DNA from: Lysobacter sp.
Lineage (GTDB): Bacteria > Pseudomonadota > Gammaproteobacteria > Xanthomonadales > Xanthomonadaceae
DNA: 64,000 nucleotides
Reading direction: 5' to 3'
Assembly (NCBI GenBank): GCA_030151365.1
Contig: JASLDW010000089.1
Location: 4,065-68,064 of the forward strand
Positions 1 through 8,084 of this stretch are shown in pieces (position 1 is the stretch's first letter; every line of letters starts with the position of its first letter). The position numbers were made by a program, and so were the translations under genes. The notes below the pieces were generated by a model. The model was not told where the DNA came from. It saw nothing but the letters and a program-made list of their open reading frames with translations, and made no database searches.

Positions 1-453
1 CGGGATGCCGATGATCAGGACGCTCATGCCGAACGACAGGCTGATGCCGGTCACCGTCCAGGTGAAATAGAAGATGCCGGTCGCCAGCGACAGCAACATG
101 TAGAACAGCGCGCCGTAGGTGTAAGGATCGCTGAAGACGCCGAACACGCCGCGCAGCCACGACGTCTTGCGGATGTCGGCGCGCACCTGCGGACGCGGCG
201 GACGCAACGCTTCCTGAACTTTCACTTCGGTGTCGCGGTAGATGTCGGCGACTTCGTCGGGCGCGCCGTAGCTCGACGCCACCGCGGCGATCACCTCGCC
301 CTCGGACTTGCCGGGGTTTTCGGCCATCTCGGATCGCAGGTATTCCTCGGCGTCGTACAACGCGTCCTGGATCATCGCGGGGTCGGCCCCCGTGAGCGAA
401 CGGCGCAGGTGTTCGAGATAGTCGGGAATGCTGGTCGGCAGCGTGGTGTTCAT
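1..453 (-). CDS. HAAS-domain membrane protein (PadR partner), 3' end cut by window
   Basis: The first 151 codons are visible and the gene runs off the left edge. The N-terminal ~85 residues form a soluble helical domain of the HAAS type (begins MNTTLPTSIPDYLEHLRRSL; contains a SYGAPDEVA segment), followed by hydrophobic segments (LFYMLLSLATGIFYF and SFGMSVLIIGIP) that look like the start of a membrane-sensor domain. The ATG overlaps the padR stop (ATGA, 450-453), so the two are translationally coupled. HAAS proteins are known companions of PadR regulators; the signal sensed is not visible. The full C-terminal part is needed to name the family with certainty. Confidence 0.75.
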   Translation of the reverse strand, partial: MNTTLPTSIPDYLEHLRRSLTGADPAMIQDALYDAEEYLRSEMAENPGKSEGEVIAAVASSYGAPDEVADIYRDTEVKVQEALRPPRPQVRADIRKTSWLRGVFGVFSDPYTYGALFYMLLSLATGIFYFTWTVTGISLSFGMSVLIIGIP

Positions 454-806
454 GCCCTGGCCCCTTTGAGGACGGAATCGACGGAATCGCGGGTTTCGCG
501 CCAGGCTTCGGCCCAAGCGCGCAGCGCGGTGCGGCCCGCGGCGGTGATCTGGTAGCAGCGGCGCGGCGGTCCGCTGCTGGAAGGTTCGATCGAGCTGGAC
601 AGCAGTCCGGCGCCTTCGAGGTTGCGCAGGACCGGATACAGCGCGCTCTGCTTGCCGGCCAGCACGCCGCCGCCATCGCGTTCGAGCTGCTTGGCGATCA
701 GGTAGCCGTGCATGGGTTCGGTCGCGGATTCGACCACCGCCAGCAAGGCCAGCGCCACCGTCCCGGCACTCAGCTCTTTGTGGAATTTGCGCAGGCTGTC
801 GTCCAT
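450..806 (-). CDS. PadR family transcriptional regulator
   Basis: This 118-residue protein has a winged helix typical of PadR: an N-terminal helix, the segment EPMHGYLIAKQLE, then SALYPVLRNLEGAGLLSS as recognition helix and the start of the wing, and GPPRRCYQITAAGR for the wing itself. A short C-terminal helix (ALRAWAEAWRETRDSVDSVL) would form the dimer contact. It is the first gene of a two-gene operon with the HAAS-domain protein, overlapping it by four bases. PadR proteins are usually ligand-responsive repressors that control themselves and a neighbouring membrane system. Repeats upstream at 845-875 are candidate operator sites. Family call is firm; the effector is unknown. Confidence 0.88.
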   Translation of the reverse strand: MDDSLRKFHKELSAGTVALALLAVVESATEPMHGYLIAKQLERDGGGVLAGKQSALYPVLRNLEGAGLLSSSIEPSSSGPPRRCYQITAAGRTALRAWAEAWRETRDSVDSVLKGARA

Positions 807-844
807 TGCCGCGGGCCTGTCGGCCCTCTTCCTCTATGTTGGAG

Positions 845-875
845 TCGATACTAGTGTTGATTTCGATATAGCGAA
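845..875 (-). promoter_or_regulatory. Candidate PadR operator/promoter region
   Basis: Upstream of padR there is a direct repeat TCGATA at 845-850 and 863-868 (18 bp apart), and the second copy lies inside the inverted repeat TTCGATATAGCGAA (862-875). The stretch is AT-richer than its surroundings. PadR regulators commonly bind AT-rich dyads near their own promoter, so autoregulation is a reasonable inference. No start site can be fixed from the sequence. Confidence 0.3.
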
Positions 876-967
876 TGTGCTGGTAGTCATGGTGGTGATC
901 AAAGCTCGCCCGGCTGTGCGCCTATCGCGGTTGTCTGCAACCGCCGACACGCCGTGAATACGTCCAT

Positions 968-1000
968 GTAGGCTCATACGCAGCATCCATGCTGCGTATG
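968..1000. repeat. GTAG-type repetitive extragenic palindrome (candidate)
   Basis: A perfect 12-bp inverted repeat, CATACGCAGCAT (975-986) and ATGCTGCGTATG (989-1000), is separated by only CC, and GTAG stands just before it (969-972 region). Dispersed palindromes headed by GTAG are known in Xanthomonadaceae (the Stenotrophomonas SMAG type) and are mobilised by RAYT transposases. There is no T-run after the hairpin, so it is not an intrinsic terminator. I see no second copy in this window, so repeat status is inferred from form only. Confidence 0.4.
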
Positions 1001-1129
1001 GTCGGCTCTGCAGACGAACCGCATAGGCGCCGCCGGTGGTGGCTTTCTCGGGTGTGGAGTTCAAAGGCCGGAGCCGTGCGCGTGTTGCTACCTCCACGCT
1101 ATCCTCCCGACATCATTTGGAGGATCAAC

Positions 1130-2056
1130 ATGCCCAAGACCGCCGCCCTGCTCGTTCCTCTGCTGTGCGCCATCGCGTTCACCGCCGGCGCTGCCGATAC
1201 GCCGCAAGCCGCCAAGCAGCGCAGCAGCAAGGAGATCATCGACGGTGCGCCGGCTTCTGCCTGGTATCGGCCCGATCCGCAGAACACGCTCTATATGGAC
1301 GTCAACGGCGGGCGCGTGGTGATCGAGTTGGCGCCGCAATTCGCGCCCGAACACGTCGCCAACATCCGCGCCCTCGCCCATGGCAAGTTCTGGGACGGGC
1401 TGTCGGTCTATCGATCGCAGGACAATTTCGTCGTCCAGTTCGGCGATCCCGATGCCGACGAAGCCGGCAAGGCCAAGCCCTACCCGGCGCCGGCGAAGCA
1501 GCATCTCCCCGCCGAATTCGATCGCCCGGCGAAAGGACTGGCATTCACCGCGCTGCCCGACCGTGATGGCTGGGCGCCTGAAGTCGGCTTCTCCGGCGAT
1601 TTCCCCGCCGCGCGCGATCCGAAAACCGGCCGTGCATGGATGACGCATTGCTACGGCACGCTCGGTGCCGGTCGCAGCAACGCACTCGACAGCAGCAATG
1701 GCGCCGAACTCTATGTCGTCACCGGACAGGCGCCGCGCCAGCTCGATCTCAACATCACCACCGTCGGTCGCGTGTTGAAGGGCATGCAATACCTGAGCGC
1801 GATCCATCGCGGCCCCGATCCGATGGGCATGTTCGACAAGCCGGAGATGCGCGTGCCGATCACCGCCATTCATCTCGCCAGCGACCTGCCGCCGGAACAG
1901 CGCGAGGCGATCGAGGTGCTGCGCAGCGACAGCCCGCAATTCGCCGAACTGATCGAGAACCGCCGCAATCGCCAGGACGGCTGGTACGTGCACAAGTCCG
2001 GCCACATCGACATCTGCAATATCTCGCCGGTGGTGCGCGGCGTTCCGCAACGCTGA
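1130..2056 (+). CDS. Periplasmic cyclophilin-type peptidyl-prolyl isomerase
   Basis: A 308-residue protein with a signal peptide (MPKTAALLVPLLCAIAFTAGAADTPQ). The isomerase fold follows: beta strands VNGGRVVIELAPQFAPEHV, the active-site stretch YRSQDNFVVQFGDP with the conserved Arg, Phe and Gln, and TTVGRVLKGMQYLSAI near the end of the domain. It is longer than PpiA (about 190 residues) because of insertions around residues 125-185 and a C-terminal extension of ~55 residues. It would help fold periplasmic or outer membrane proteins. The start is set by GGAGG seven bases upstream of the ATG; an upstream in-frame extension lacks a signal peptide and is unlikely. Monocistronic by position. Confidence 0.85.
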   Translation: MPKTAALLVPLLCAIAFTAGAADTPQAAKQRSSKEIIDGAPASAWYRPDPQNTLYMDVNGGRVVIELAPQFAPEHVANIRALAHGKFWDGLSVYRSQDNFVVQFGDPDADEAGKAKPYPAPAKQHLPAEFDRPAKGLAFTALPDRDGWAPEVGFSGDFPAARDPKTGRAWMTHCYGTLGAGRSNALDSSNGAELYVVTGQAPRQLDLNITTVGRVLKGMQYLSAIHRGPDPMGMFDKPEMRVPITAIHLASDLPPEQREAIEVLRSDSPQFAELIENRRNRQDGWYVHKSGHIDICNISPVVRGVPQR

Positions 2057-2119
2057 TTCATTCACGCATCGCCATCACAACAGGTCTATGCTGGGCACGG
2101 CTCCCGAGGAGACCGTGCC

Positions 2120-2416
2120 ATGCCGATGATGCGCGCGAGGATGACCGGCAGCGACGATCAGGTTCGCACCATGCTGAACCTGATCGACAGCATGGACGGC
2201 ATCCATTCGATCGAAGAGGTTGACGACCTGATGCCGCACCTCGACGACTGGGATTCCAGCTCGGCGGGACTGAGCGACCTGGTCGGGCCGAAAGTGCACG
2301 AGATCGAACTCGATCTCGCCAACAACGCCACCGCCGGGCGCGTGCAACGCGAGATGGAAGCGCTGGCGTTCGACCTCGACATGCTGGTCGAGATCAGCGG
2401 CGACGACGAGACCTAG
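2120..2416 (+). CDS. Small acidic hypothetical protein
   Basis: I do not recognise this 98-residue protein. It is strongly acidic, rich in Asp and Glu (for example SIEEVDDLMPHLDDWDSS and VEISGDDET at the end), has no signal peptide or membrane segment and no cysteines. The ATG at 2120 is preceded by CGAGGAGA, a good ribosome binding site; two further ATG codons follow within nine codons and could also serve. It stands alone between the cyclophilin and the M1 peptidase on the same strand, about 60 bases after the former. Codon use is like that of its neighbours, which supports it being real. Confidence 0.6.
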   Translation: MPMMRARMTGSDDQVRTMLNLIDSMDGIHSIEEVDDLMPHLDDWDSSSAGLSDLVGPKVHEIELDLANNATAGRVQREMEALAFDLDMLVEISGDDET

Positions 2417-2500
2417 AACAGCCTCACCCCTGCCATTGGTCAGGGTTGCAGTGCGTTCCCCGCCGGCTCACTCTTGCGTGATCCATCGGGGACCCCTCTC

Positions 2501-4708
2501 ATGCGCACTTGGCGTTCAAGTCTCGTTCCGCTCGCTTGCCTCGCGGTCGTCCTGCCGTTGGCGGCACGGATCACGCCCTCCTCGCCGACACTGGCGCCGA
2601 CGGCAACCGAAGCCGCGGCGACACCTGCTGCATCCTGCCCGACGATTCCGTTGGCCGCCGCCGATGCCGCGGCGCCGACCGCGGCGAGTTCGCCCGATGC
2701 CTGGGGCGGTCCGCGCAAGGCCGATGCCGCGACGTTGTCCGATCGCGTGGTCAAGTACGCCATCGACGCGACCCTAGATCCGGTCAAGCACACTGTCGCC
2801 GGCCGCGAACAGCTGACCTGGCGCAACCGCAGCAACCAGCCGGTGTGCAGCGTCTACCTGCACCTCTACCTCAACGGCTTCGAAAGCAACGGCAGCACCT
2901 TCTTCAGCGAACGCAACCGCGGCTTCAAGTTCCGCAGCGAAGTCGCCACCGGCGACAACGATTGGGGCTACATCCGCCTCGATTCGATCAAGCAGGGCGA
3001 ACAGGTCGCGCGCTGGAGCTACGTCCATCCCGACAACGGCCCCGAGACCGACCACACCGTGGTCCGCGTCGATCTGCCGCAACCGGTCGCCGCCGGCGCC
3101 AGCACCACCTTCGACATCGCCTTCTTCGACCAGCTGCCGCGCGTGGTCGCGCGTACCGGCTACTTCGACACCTTCCACCTGGTCGGCCAGTGGTTCCCGA
3201 AGATCGGCGTGCTGGAACTGCCGGGCGAACGCGGTGCGACCGCAACGCGCTGGAATGCCCACGAGTTCCACATGAACAGCGAGTTCTACGCCGACTTCGG
3301 CAGCTTCGACGTGACGTTGCACGTGCCGAAGGGATACACCGTCGGCGCCACCGGCGAACTCCAGGGCACGCCGGTCGAGAACGGCAACCTGGTGTCGTAT
3401 CGCTACACCCAGGACGACGTCCACGACTTCGCCTGGACCGCCGACAACAAGACGGCGACGCCGCTGGAAGCGACATGGACGCATCCCGGCAGCCCGCCGG
3501 TGAAGGTGCGGGTGTTGGTGCCACGCGAATACGCGATGGACGCCCAGCCGGTACTGAAGGCGACCCTCGATTCGCTGACCTATTTCTCCGACACGCTGGG
3601 GCCATACCCCTATCGCACGGTCACCGCGGTGGTGCCGCCGCACAACGCCGACGAAGCCGGCGGCATGGAATACCCGACCTTCTTCACCGCCGACCACGCC
3701 AAGGACTTCTCTCCGGGCACGACCGGCCAATACCTGATCGACTTCGTCACCATCCACGAATTCGGCCACGGTTATTTCTACGGCATCCTCGCGTCCAACG
3801 AATTCGAGGAGCCGGCGCTCGACGAAGGCGTCAACCAGTACTGGGACGACCGCATGCTCAGCGATCGCCACCAGGCGCTGTCGCTGGCATCGAGCTTCAG
3901 CAAGCGCTTCGGCCTGGCGACGGTCATGCCGTTGCGCGCGCTCGAACGCCTCACAGCCGGACTGGATGATCCGAAGGATCCGGTCGGCGAGAACTCCTGG
4001 GATCGCCTGCCCGGCAGCTACAACACGGTGTATTCGCGCACCGCGACGATGCTCAACGACATCGAGGCGCAGATCGGCCACGAATCGATGGGCCGCGCGA
4101 TGAAGTTCTACTACGAACGCTGGAAGTTCCGCCATCCGACGCTCGTCGATTTCCGCGATGCGCTGGCCGAAGGCAGCGGTCGCCCGGACGTGGTGAATCG
4201 TTCGTTCGACATCGCGGTGTTCAACGCCCGCAAGATCGACGACCGCGTCGCCAGCATCGACGTCCGCGAGCAAACCCCGGGCAACGGCTATCGCCTGGTC
4301 GACGGCAAACGCACGGTGATGACGCAGGCCGAGGTCGACAAGTCGATCGAGGATACCCGCGCCGCATGGAAGAAGCAGCATCCGGATGCCAAGGACGGCG
4401 GCCCGTATCCGTTCGAGTCCACCGTGGTGGTGCGCCGCGACGGCGCGGCGGTGCCGCAACAACTGAAAGTCACGTTCGACGACGGGAGCGTCAAGATGGT
4501 GAACTTCGACGGGGACCAGCGCTGGTTCCGCTACCAGTGGAGCGGCCCTGCAAAGGTGGTGAAGGCCGAGCTGGATCCGCAGGGCCTGCACGGCATGGAT
4601 GTCTCGCAGATCGACAACGGTCGTACCGTCGAACCGCACCGGATGTCGTTGGCGACGCGCGCGATGGGCTGGCTGCAGCTGGCGATCGCGCAGGGGCAGC
4701 TGCTGTGA
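2501..4708 (+). CDS. M1 family metallopeptidase, exported
   Basis: A 735-residue zinc aminopeptidase-like protein. The N-terminus (MRTWRSSLVPLACLAVVLPL) is an export signal. The catalytic centre is intact: HEFGH at residues 419-423 with the third zinc ligand Glu 19 residues later (ALDEGVNQYW), i.e. the M1 pattern HExxH-x18-E. The exopeptidase motif appears as GGMEYP rather than GAMEN, as in many bacterial periplasmic M1 proteins. The N-terminal ~330 residues form the beta-rich M1 saddle domain and the C-terminal ~200 residues are helical plus a beta domain. Likely degrades peptides outside the cytoplasm. It ends in GTGA, overlapping the start of the next gene, a membrane protein. Confidence 0.88.
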   Translation: MRTWRSSLVPLACLAVVLPLAARITPSSPTLAPTATEAAATPAASCPTIPLAAADAAAPTAASSPDAWGGPRKADAATLSDRVVKYAIDATLDPVKHTVAGREQLTWRNRSNQPVCSVYLHLYLNGFESNGSTFFSERNRGFKFRSEVATGDNDWGYIRLDSIKQGEQVARWSYVHPDNGPETDHTVVRVDLPQPVAAGASTTFDIAFFDQLPRVVARTGYFDTFHLVGQWFPKIGVLELPGERGATATRWNAHEFHMNSEFYADFGSFDVTLHVPKGYTVGATGELQGTPVENGNLVSYRYTQDDVHDFAWTADNKTATPLEATWTHPGSPPVKVRVLVPREYAMDAQPVLKATLDSLTYFSDTLGPYPYRTVTAVVPPHNADEAGGMEYPTFFTADHAKDFSPGTTGQYLIDFVTIHEFGHGYFYGILASNEFEEPALDEGVNQYWDDRMLSDRHQALSLASSFSKRFGLATVMPLRALERLTAGLDDPKDPVGENSWDRLPGSYNTVYSRTATMLNDIEAQIGHESMGRAMKFYYERWKFRHPTLVDFRDALAEGSGRPDVVNRSFDIAVFNARKIDDRVASIDVREQTPGNGYRLVDGKRTVMTQAEVDKSIEDTRAAWKKQHPDAKDGGPYPFESTVVVRRDGAAVPQQLKVTFDDGSVKMVNFDGDQRWFRYQWSGPAKVVKAELDPQGLHGMDVSQIDNGRTVEPHRMSLATRAMGWLQLAIAQGQLL

Positions 4709-5571
4709 GCGGCCGCATCAACGGGTTCCGCGCCCTGCTCGGCGGACTGGCGAGCGCACCACGTCACTGGCGCATGTTGCTGCTGTGGCTGCTGGCCGCG
4801 CTGATTCCGGCGATCGCGGCGAGCGTGCCATTGCGCGCGATGATCGCCGATACCTTCGGGCACAGCCCGCAGGCGGCGGATATCGATGCCGGCAACAACA
4901 TACCGCTGCTTGCCGACGGCATCATGTCGATGCTGAGGAACGGCGGCGGCCAGACGTTGGGCGTGCACGTCGGCGTCGCCGTGGCGTTCGCCCTGCTGCT
5001 GTCGCCCCTGCTCTCGGGCATGCTGGTGGCGAGCCTTCGCGAAGGACGGCCGCTCGGCTTCGGCGAGCTGATGCACGGCGGCCTGCGCGAATACTGGCGC
5101 CAGTTCCGCGCCTGGCTGGTGCTGGCGATCCCGCTCGGCGCGTTGCTCGGCCTCGCCAGCGTCGTGTCCGGCATGATCGACAAATCGGCCGATGCCGCCA
5201 TCCTGACCAGCCAGGCCAAGCACCTGCAATACGCGGGAACGGCCGTGATGATCGTGGCGTTCGCCATCGCCCAATGCGCACTGGATGTGACGCGCGCGCA
5301 ATTCGCCGCCGACGGCCAGCTGCGTGCGGCATGGCGCGCGGCGCTGCGCGGCATCGGCCTGATGCTGCGTCGCCCGTTCTCGGTGGGACTCGTCTATGTG
5401 GTGACGATGGGATTGGCAGCACTGGTATCGCCCCTCATCGTCGTCGATCTGATCAAGGGCAATGTCCCGGTGGCGATGCTGGTGCTGCAGTTGGGCACGC
5501 TGGTGCTGGGCGGCCTGCGCGCGGCGCGCCTGATCGGCCTGGCACGACTGTCCGCGCCGGCCTCGCGCTGA
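4705..5571 (+). CDS. Multi-pass membrane protein coupled to M1 peptidase
   Basis: A 288-residue integral membrane protein starting at GTG (4705), which overlaps the peptidase stop codon (GTGA), so translation is probably coupled. Hydrophobic segments are visible at about residues 23-41 (LLLWLLAALIPAIAASVPL), 90-110, 140-160, 185-205, 235-255 and 258-275. The amphipathic linker LREGRPLGFGELMHGGLREYWRQF resembles those of DUF4013-like membrane proteins. I cannot name a function. Pairing with an exported M1 peptidase suggests a role in anchoring, export or uptake of its products, which is inference from neighbourhood only. Confidence 0.75.
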   Translation: MSGRINGFRALLGGLASAPRHWRMLLLWLLAALIPAIAASVPLRAMIADTFGHSPQAADIDAGNNIPLLADGIMSMLRNGGGQTLGVHVGVAVAFALLLSPLLSGMLVASLREGRPLGFGELMHGGLREYWRQFRAWLVLAIPLGALLGLASVVSGMIDKSADAAILTSQAKHLQYAGTAVMIVAFAIAQCALDVTRAQFAADGQLRAAWRAALRGIGLMLRRPFSVGLVYVVTMGLAALVSPLIVVDLIKGNVPVAMLVLQLGTLVLGGLRAARLIGLARLSAPASR

Positions 5572-5639
5572 ATCGCGCACGGACCTGGATCCCTCGCTAC
5601 AATCGACTTTTCGGCATCGGACGCCGAGTTGGGGGATTC

Positions 5640-6197
5640 ATGGGCTGGATCGATTTCCTGCGTTGGCCGGTACCGACCAAGGTGCCCGGGGAAGCCACCG
5701 CACCTGCCGCCGCAACCGCTCGGCCGGCCGACGGCTATGCCGGCGAGGAGCGCCGTCGCCATCCGCGGCGCAATCCCTGCGAGGGCACGCGGCTGCTGAT
5801 CGTCGATGATTCCGGCACCGTGCTCTCGGTGCTCGGGCGCATGCTGAAGCAGGCCGGCGTGCAGGTCACGACCGCAGCCTCCGGCGAGGAGGCGATGGTC
5901 AGCATCGATACCCAACGCCCCGACGCCATCCTGCTGGACATCGTGATGCCGGGGATGGACGGTTTCAGCGTGCTGCGGACCCTGCGCCGCGACCCCGGCA
6001 CCCGCGACATCCCGGTGATCATGATGTCAGGCAACGAACAGGCGACCGAGCAGTACTATGCGCAACGCATCGGCGCCGATGCCTTCCTGCGCAAGCCATT
6101 CGGCCGCGGCGACGTGTTCGCGCACCTCGAGCGTCTGCTCGACTGGCAGGGTCGCCCCACCCGCCCGCACGGCAACCAGGCGGTCCAGGCCGTTTAA
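5640..6197 (+). CDS. Single-domain response regulator (PilG/PilH-like receiver)
   Basis: A 185-residue protein whose C-terminal ~125 residues are a CheY-type receiver: acidic pocket in RLLIVDDSGTV, phospho-acceptor Asp in AILLDIVMPGMDG, conserved Ser in IMMSGNEQA and Lys in FLRKPFGRG. The first ~60 residues are a low-complexity, Ala/Pro-rich tail with the basic patch EERRRHPRRNPCEG. There is no output domain, so it acts through protein contacts, as in twitching or chemotaxis-type pathways. The ATG at 5640 has GGGGGA just upstream. Its stop overlaps the stop of the convergent ABC gene by four bases. No histidine kinase is nearby. Confidence 0.85.
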   Translation: MGWIDFLRWPVPTKVPGEATAPAAATARPADGYAGEERRRHPRRNPCEGTRLLIVDDSGTVLSVLGRMLKQAGVQVTTAASGEEAMVSIDTQRPDAILLDIVMPGMDGFSVLRTLRRDPGTRDIPVIMMSGNEQATEQYYAQRIGADAFLRKPFGRGDVFAHLERLLDWQGRPTRPHGNQAVQAV

Positions 6198-8038
6198 TCG
6201 CTGTCGTCGTCCAGCGCGACGAAACCGCCCGTCTGGCGCTGCCACAGGCGGGCATAGAGGCCGCCCTGCGCGATGAGCTGCGCGTGGGTCCCTGACTCGA
6301 CGATGCGGCCCTTGTCCATCACCACCAGGCGATCCATCCGCGCGATGGTCGACAGCCGGTGCGCGATCGCGATGACCGTCTTGCCCTGCATCAAGTCATC
6401 GAGGCTGTCCTGGATCGCCGCCTCGACATCGGAATCGAGCGCGGACGTCGCTTCGTCCAGCACCAGGATCGGCGCGTCCTTCAACAGCACGCGCGCGATG
6501 GCGATGCGCTGGCGCTGGCCGCCCGAAAGTTTCACCCCGCGTTCGCCGACATGGGCGTCGTAGCCGCCGCGGCCATCGCTGTCGACCAGTTCCGGGATGA
6601 ACTGGTCGGCGCGCGCGCCATGCACGGCCGCCGCGAGTTGTTCCGGCGTCGCCGCAGGACGCCCGTACAGCAGGTTGTCGCGGATCGAGCGGTGCAGCAG
6701 CGAAGTGTCCTGCGTCACCATGCCGATCTGCCCGCGCAGGCTGGCCTGGGTGACGTGCGCGATGTCCTGGCCATCGATCAGGATGCGACCGGATTCGAGG
6801 TCGTAGAGGCGCAGCAACAGGTTCACCAGCGTGGTCTTGCCGGCGCCCGACGGGCCCACCAGTCCGACCTTCTCGCCCGGCGCGATGCGCAGATCGAGGC
6901 CCGCCATCACGCCGCCGGCCTTGCCGTAATGGAAATGGACGTCCTCGAAACGGACTTCGCCGTGCGTCACGACGAGCGGTTTCGCTTCCGGTGCATCGAC
7001 CACCGTCAACGGCTGGGCGACGGTGAGCATGCCGTCCTGCACGGTACCGATCGCCTCGAAGATGCCGTTGACCACCCACATGATCCAGCCCGACATGTTG
7101 CTGATGCGGATCGCCAAGCCGGTCGACAGCGCGATCGCGCCCGCGCTCACCCTGCCCTGCGACCACAGCCACAAGCCGAGCGCGCCGGTGCCGGCGATCA
7201 TCAGGCCGTTGAGCGTGGTGATCGCCACGTCCATCGCCGTGGTCAGGCGCGTCATCGCCCGCACCTTGTCGACGTTCTCCTGCACCGACTCGCGGACGTA
7301 TTCGTCCTCGAGCCCTGCGTGCGGGAACAGCTTGAGCGTCGCCGCGTTGGTGTAGCCGTCGACCACGCGGCCCATGAACTTCGACTTCGCGGTGGACGCC
7401 GCCAGCGAACGCGCCTTGGTCTTGGGCACGAAATACCACAGCAAGGCAACGTAGCCGAACAGCCACAGCACCAGCGGCACGGTGAGCCGGGGATCGGCCT
7501 TGGCGAACAGGTAGAGCGCGGTCAGGGTATAGATGACGACGTACCACAGCGCATCGACGATCTGCGCCGCCGATTCGCGCAGCGACGCGCCGGTCTGCAT
7601 GATGCGGTTGGCGATGCGCCCGGCGAAGTCGTTGTGGAAGAACGCCATGCTCTGGCGATTGACGTAGCGATGCTGCTGCCAGCGGATGCGCGCGGTGAAC
7701 GACGGCACCAGCGACTGGTTGACCAGCATGTCGTGGATGCCGAGCAGCACGGGGCGCGCGACGACGGTGACGAAGGCCATCCACAGCAGTTCGTGGCCGT
7801 GCACGCGGAAGAAATCCGGAGCCGCCATGTCCTTGGCCATGTCGACCAGCTTGCCGACGAAATCGAACAGCGAGACCTCGACCAGCGCGACGAAGAAGCC
7901 GACCACGCAGATCGCGGCCAGCACGCCGCGCACCTGGCGGAGGTAATGCCAGTAGAAGCGCCAGATCGACGAGGGCGGCGTGCCGTCGTGGCCGGGCGCG
8001 AAGGGATCGACGAGGGATTCGAACCAGCGGAAGATCAT
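6194..8038 (-). CDS. ABC transporter, fused membrane and ATPase domains
   Basis: A 614-residue exporter half-transporter. The N-terminal ~340 residues carry six membrane helices of the type I exporter fold (for example VLAAICVVGFFVALVEVSLF). The C-terminal ATPase has Walker A GPSGAGKTTL, Q-loop VTQDTSLLH, signature LSGGQRQR, Walker B ILVLDEATSALD and the switch His in IAHRLST. It would function as a homodimer. The ATG at 8038 (MIFRWFESLVDPF) is preferred over an upstream TTG. Substrate is not evident; similarity of layout to MsbA/YojI-type multidrug and lipid exporters is family-level only. Convergent with the response regulator gene. Confidence 0.88.
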   Translation of the reverse strand: MIFRWFESLVDPFAPGHDGTPPSSIWRFYWHYLRQVRGVLAAICVVGFFVALVEVSLFDFVGKLVDMAKDMAAPDFFRVHGHELLWMAFVTVVARPVLLGIHDMLVNQSLVPSFTARIRWQQHRYVNRQSMAFFHNDFAGRIANRIMQTGASLRESAAQIVDALWYVVIYTLTALYLFAKADPRLTVPLVLWLFGYVALLWYFVPKTKARSLAASTAKSKFMGRVVDGYTNAATLKLFPHAGLEDEYVRESVQENVDKVRAMTRLTTAMDVAITTLNGLMIAGTGALGLWLWSQGRVSAGAIALSTGLAIRISNMSGWIMWVVNGIFEAIGTVQDGMLTVAQPLTVVDAPEAKPLVVTHGEVRFEDVHFHYGKAGGVMAGLDLRIAPGEKVGLVGPSGAGKTTLVNLLLRLYDLESGRILIDGQDIAHVTQASLRGQIGMVTQDTSLLHRSIRDNLLYGRPAATPEQLAAAVHGARADQFIPELVDSDGRGGYDAHVGERGVKLSGGQRQRIAIARVLLKDAPILVLDEATSALDSDVEAAIQDSLDDLMQGKTVIAIAHRLSTIARMDRLVVMDKGRIVESGTHAQLIAQGGLYARLWQRQTGGFVALDDDSD

Positions 8039-8084
8039 GCCGCCATTGTGCCGCGAAGACGGCAACGCCGCGCGAACGCGGGCT

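Larger units (their letters stand above)
807..1129. other. Intergenic region, about 320 bases
   Basis: This gap between divergent genes holds the padR promoter side with the candidate operator at 845-875, then a GTAG-type palindrome at 968-1000, and finally the leader of the cyclophilin gene with a ribosome binding site GGAGG at 1119-1123. Short open frames on both strands cover part of it but overlap each other and the palindrome, and resemble nothing recognisable, so I do not call a gene here. Confidence 0.6.

Noticed and set aside
712..1097. Overlapping short open frames on both strands in the gap before the cyclophilin gene
   Set aside because: They overlap padR, the palindrome and each other, have no ribosome binding site and resemble no known protein; long stop-free frames are expected in GC-rich DNA.
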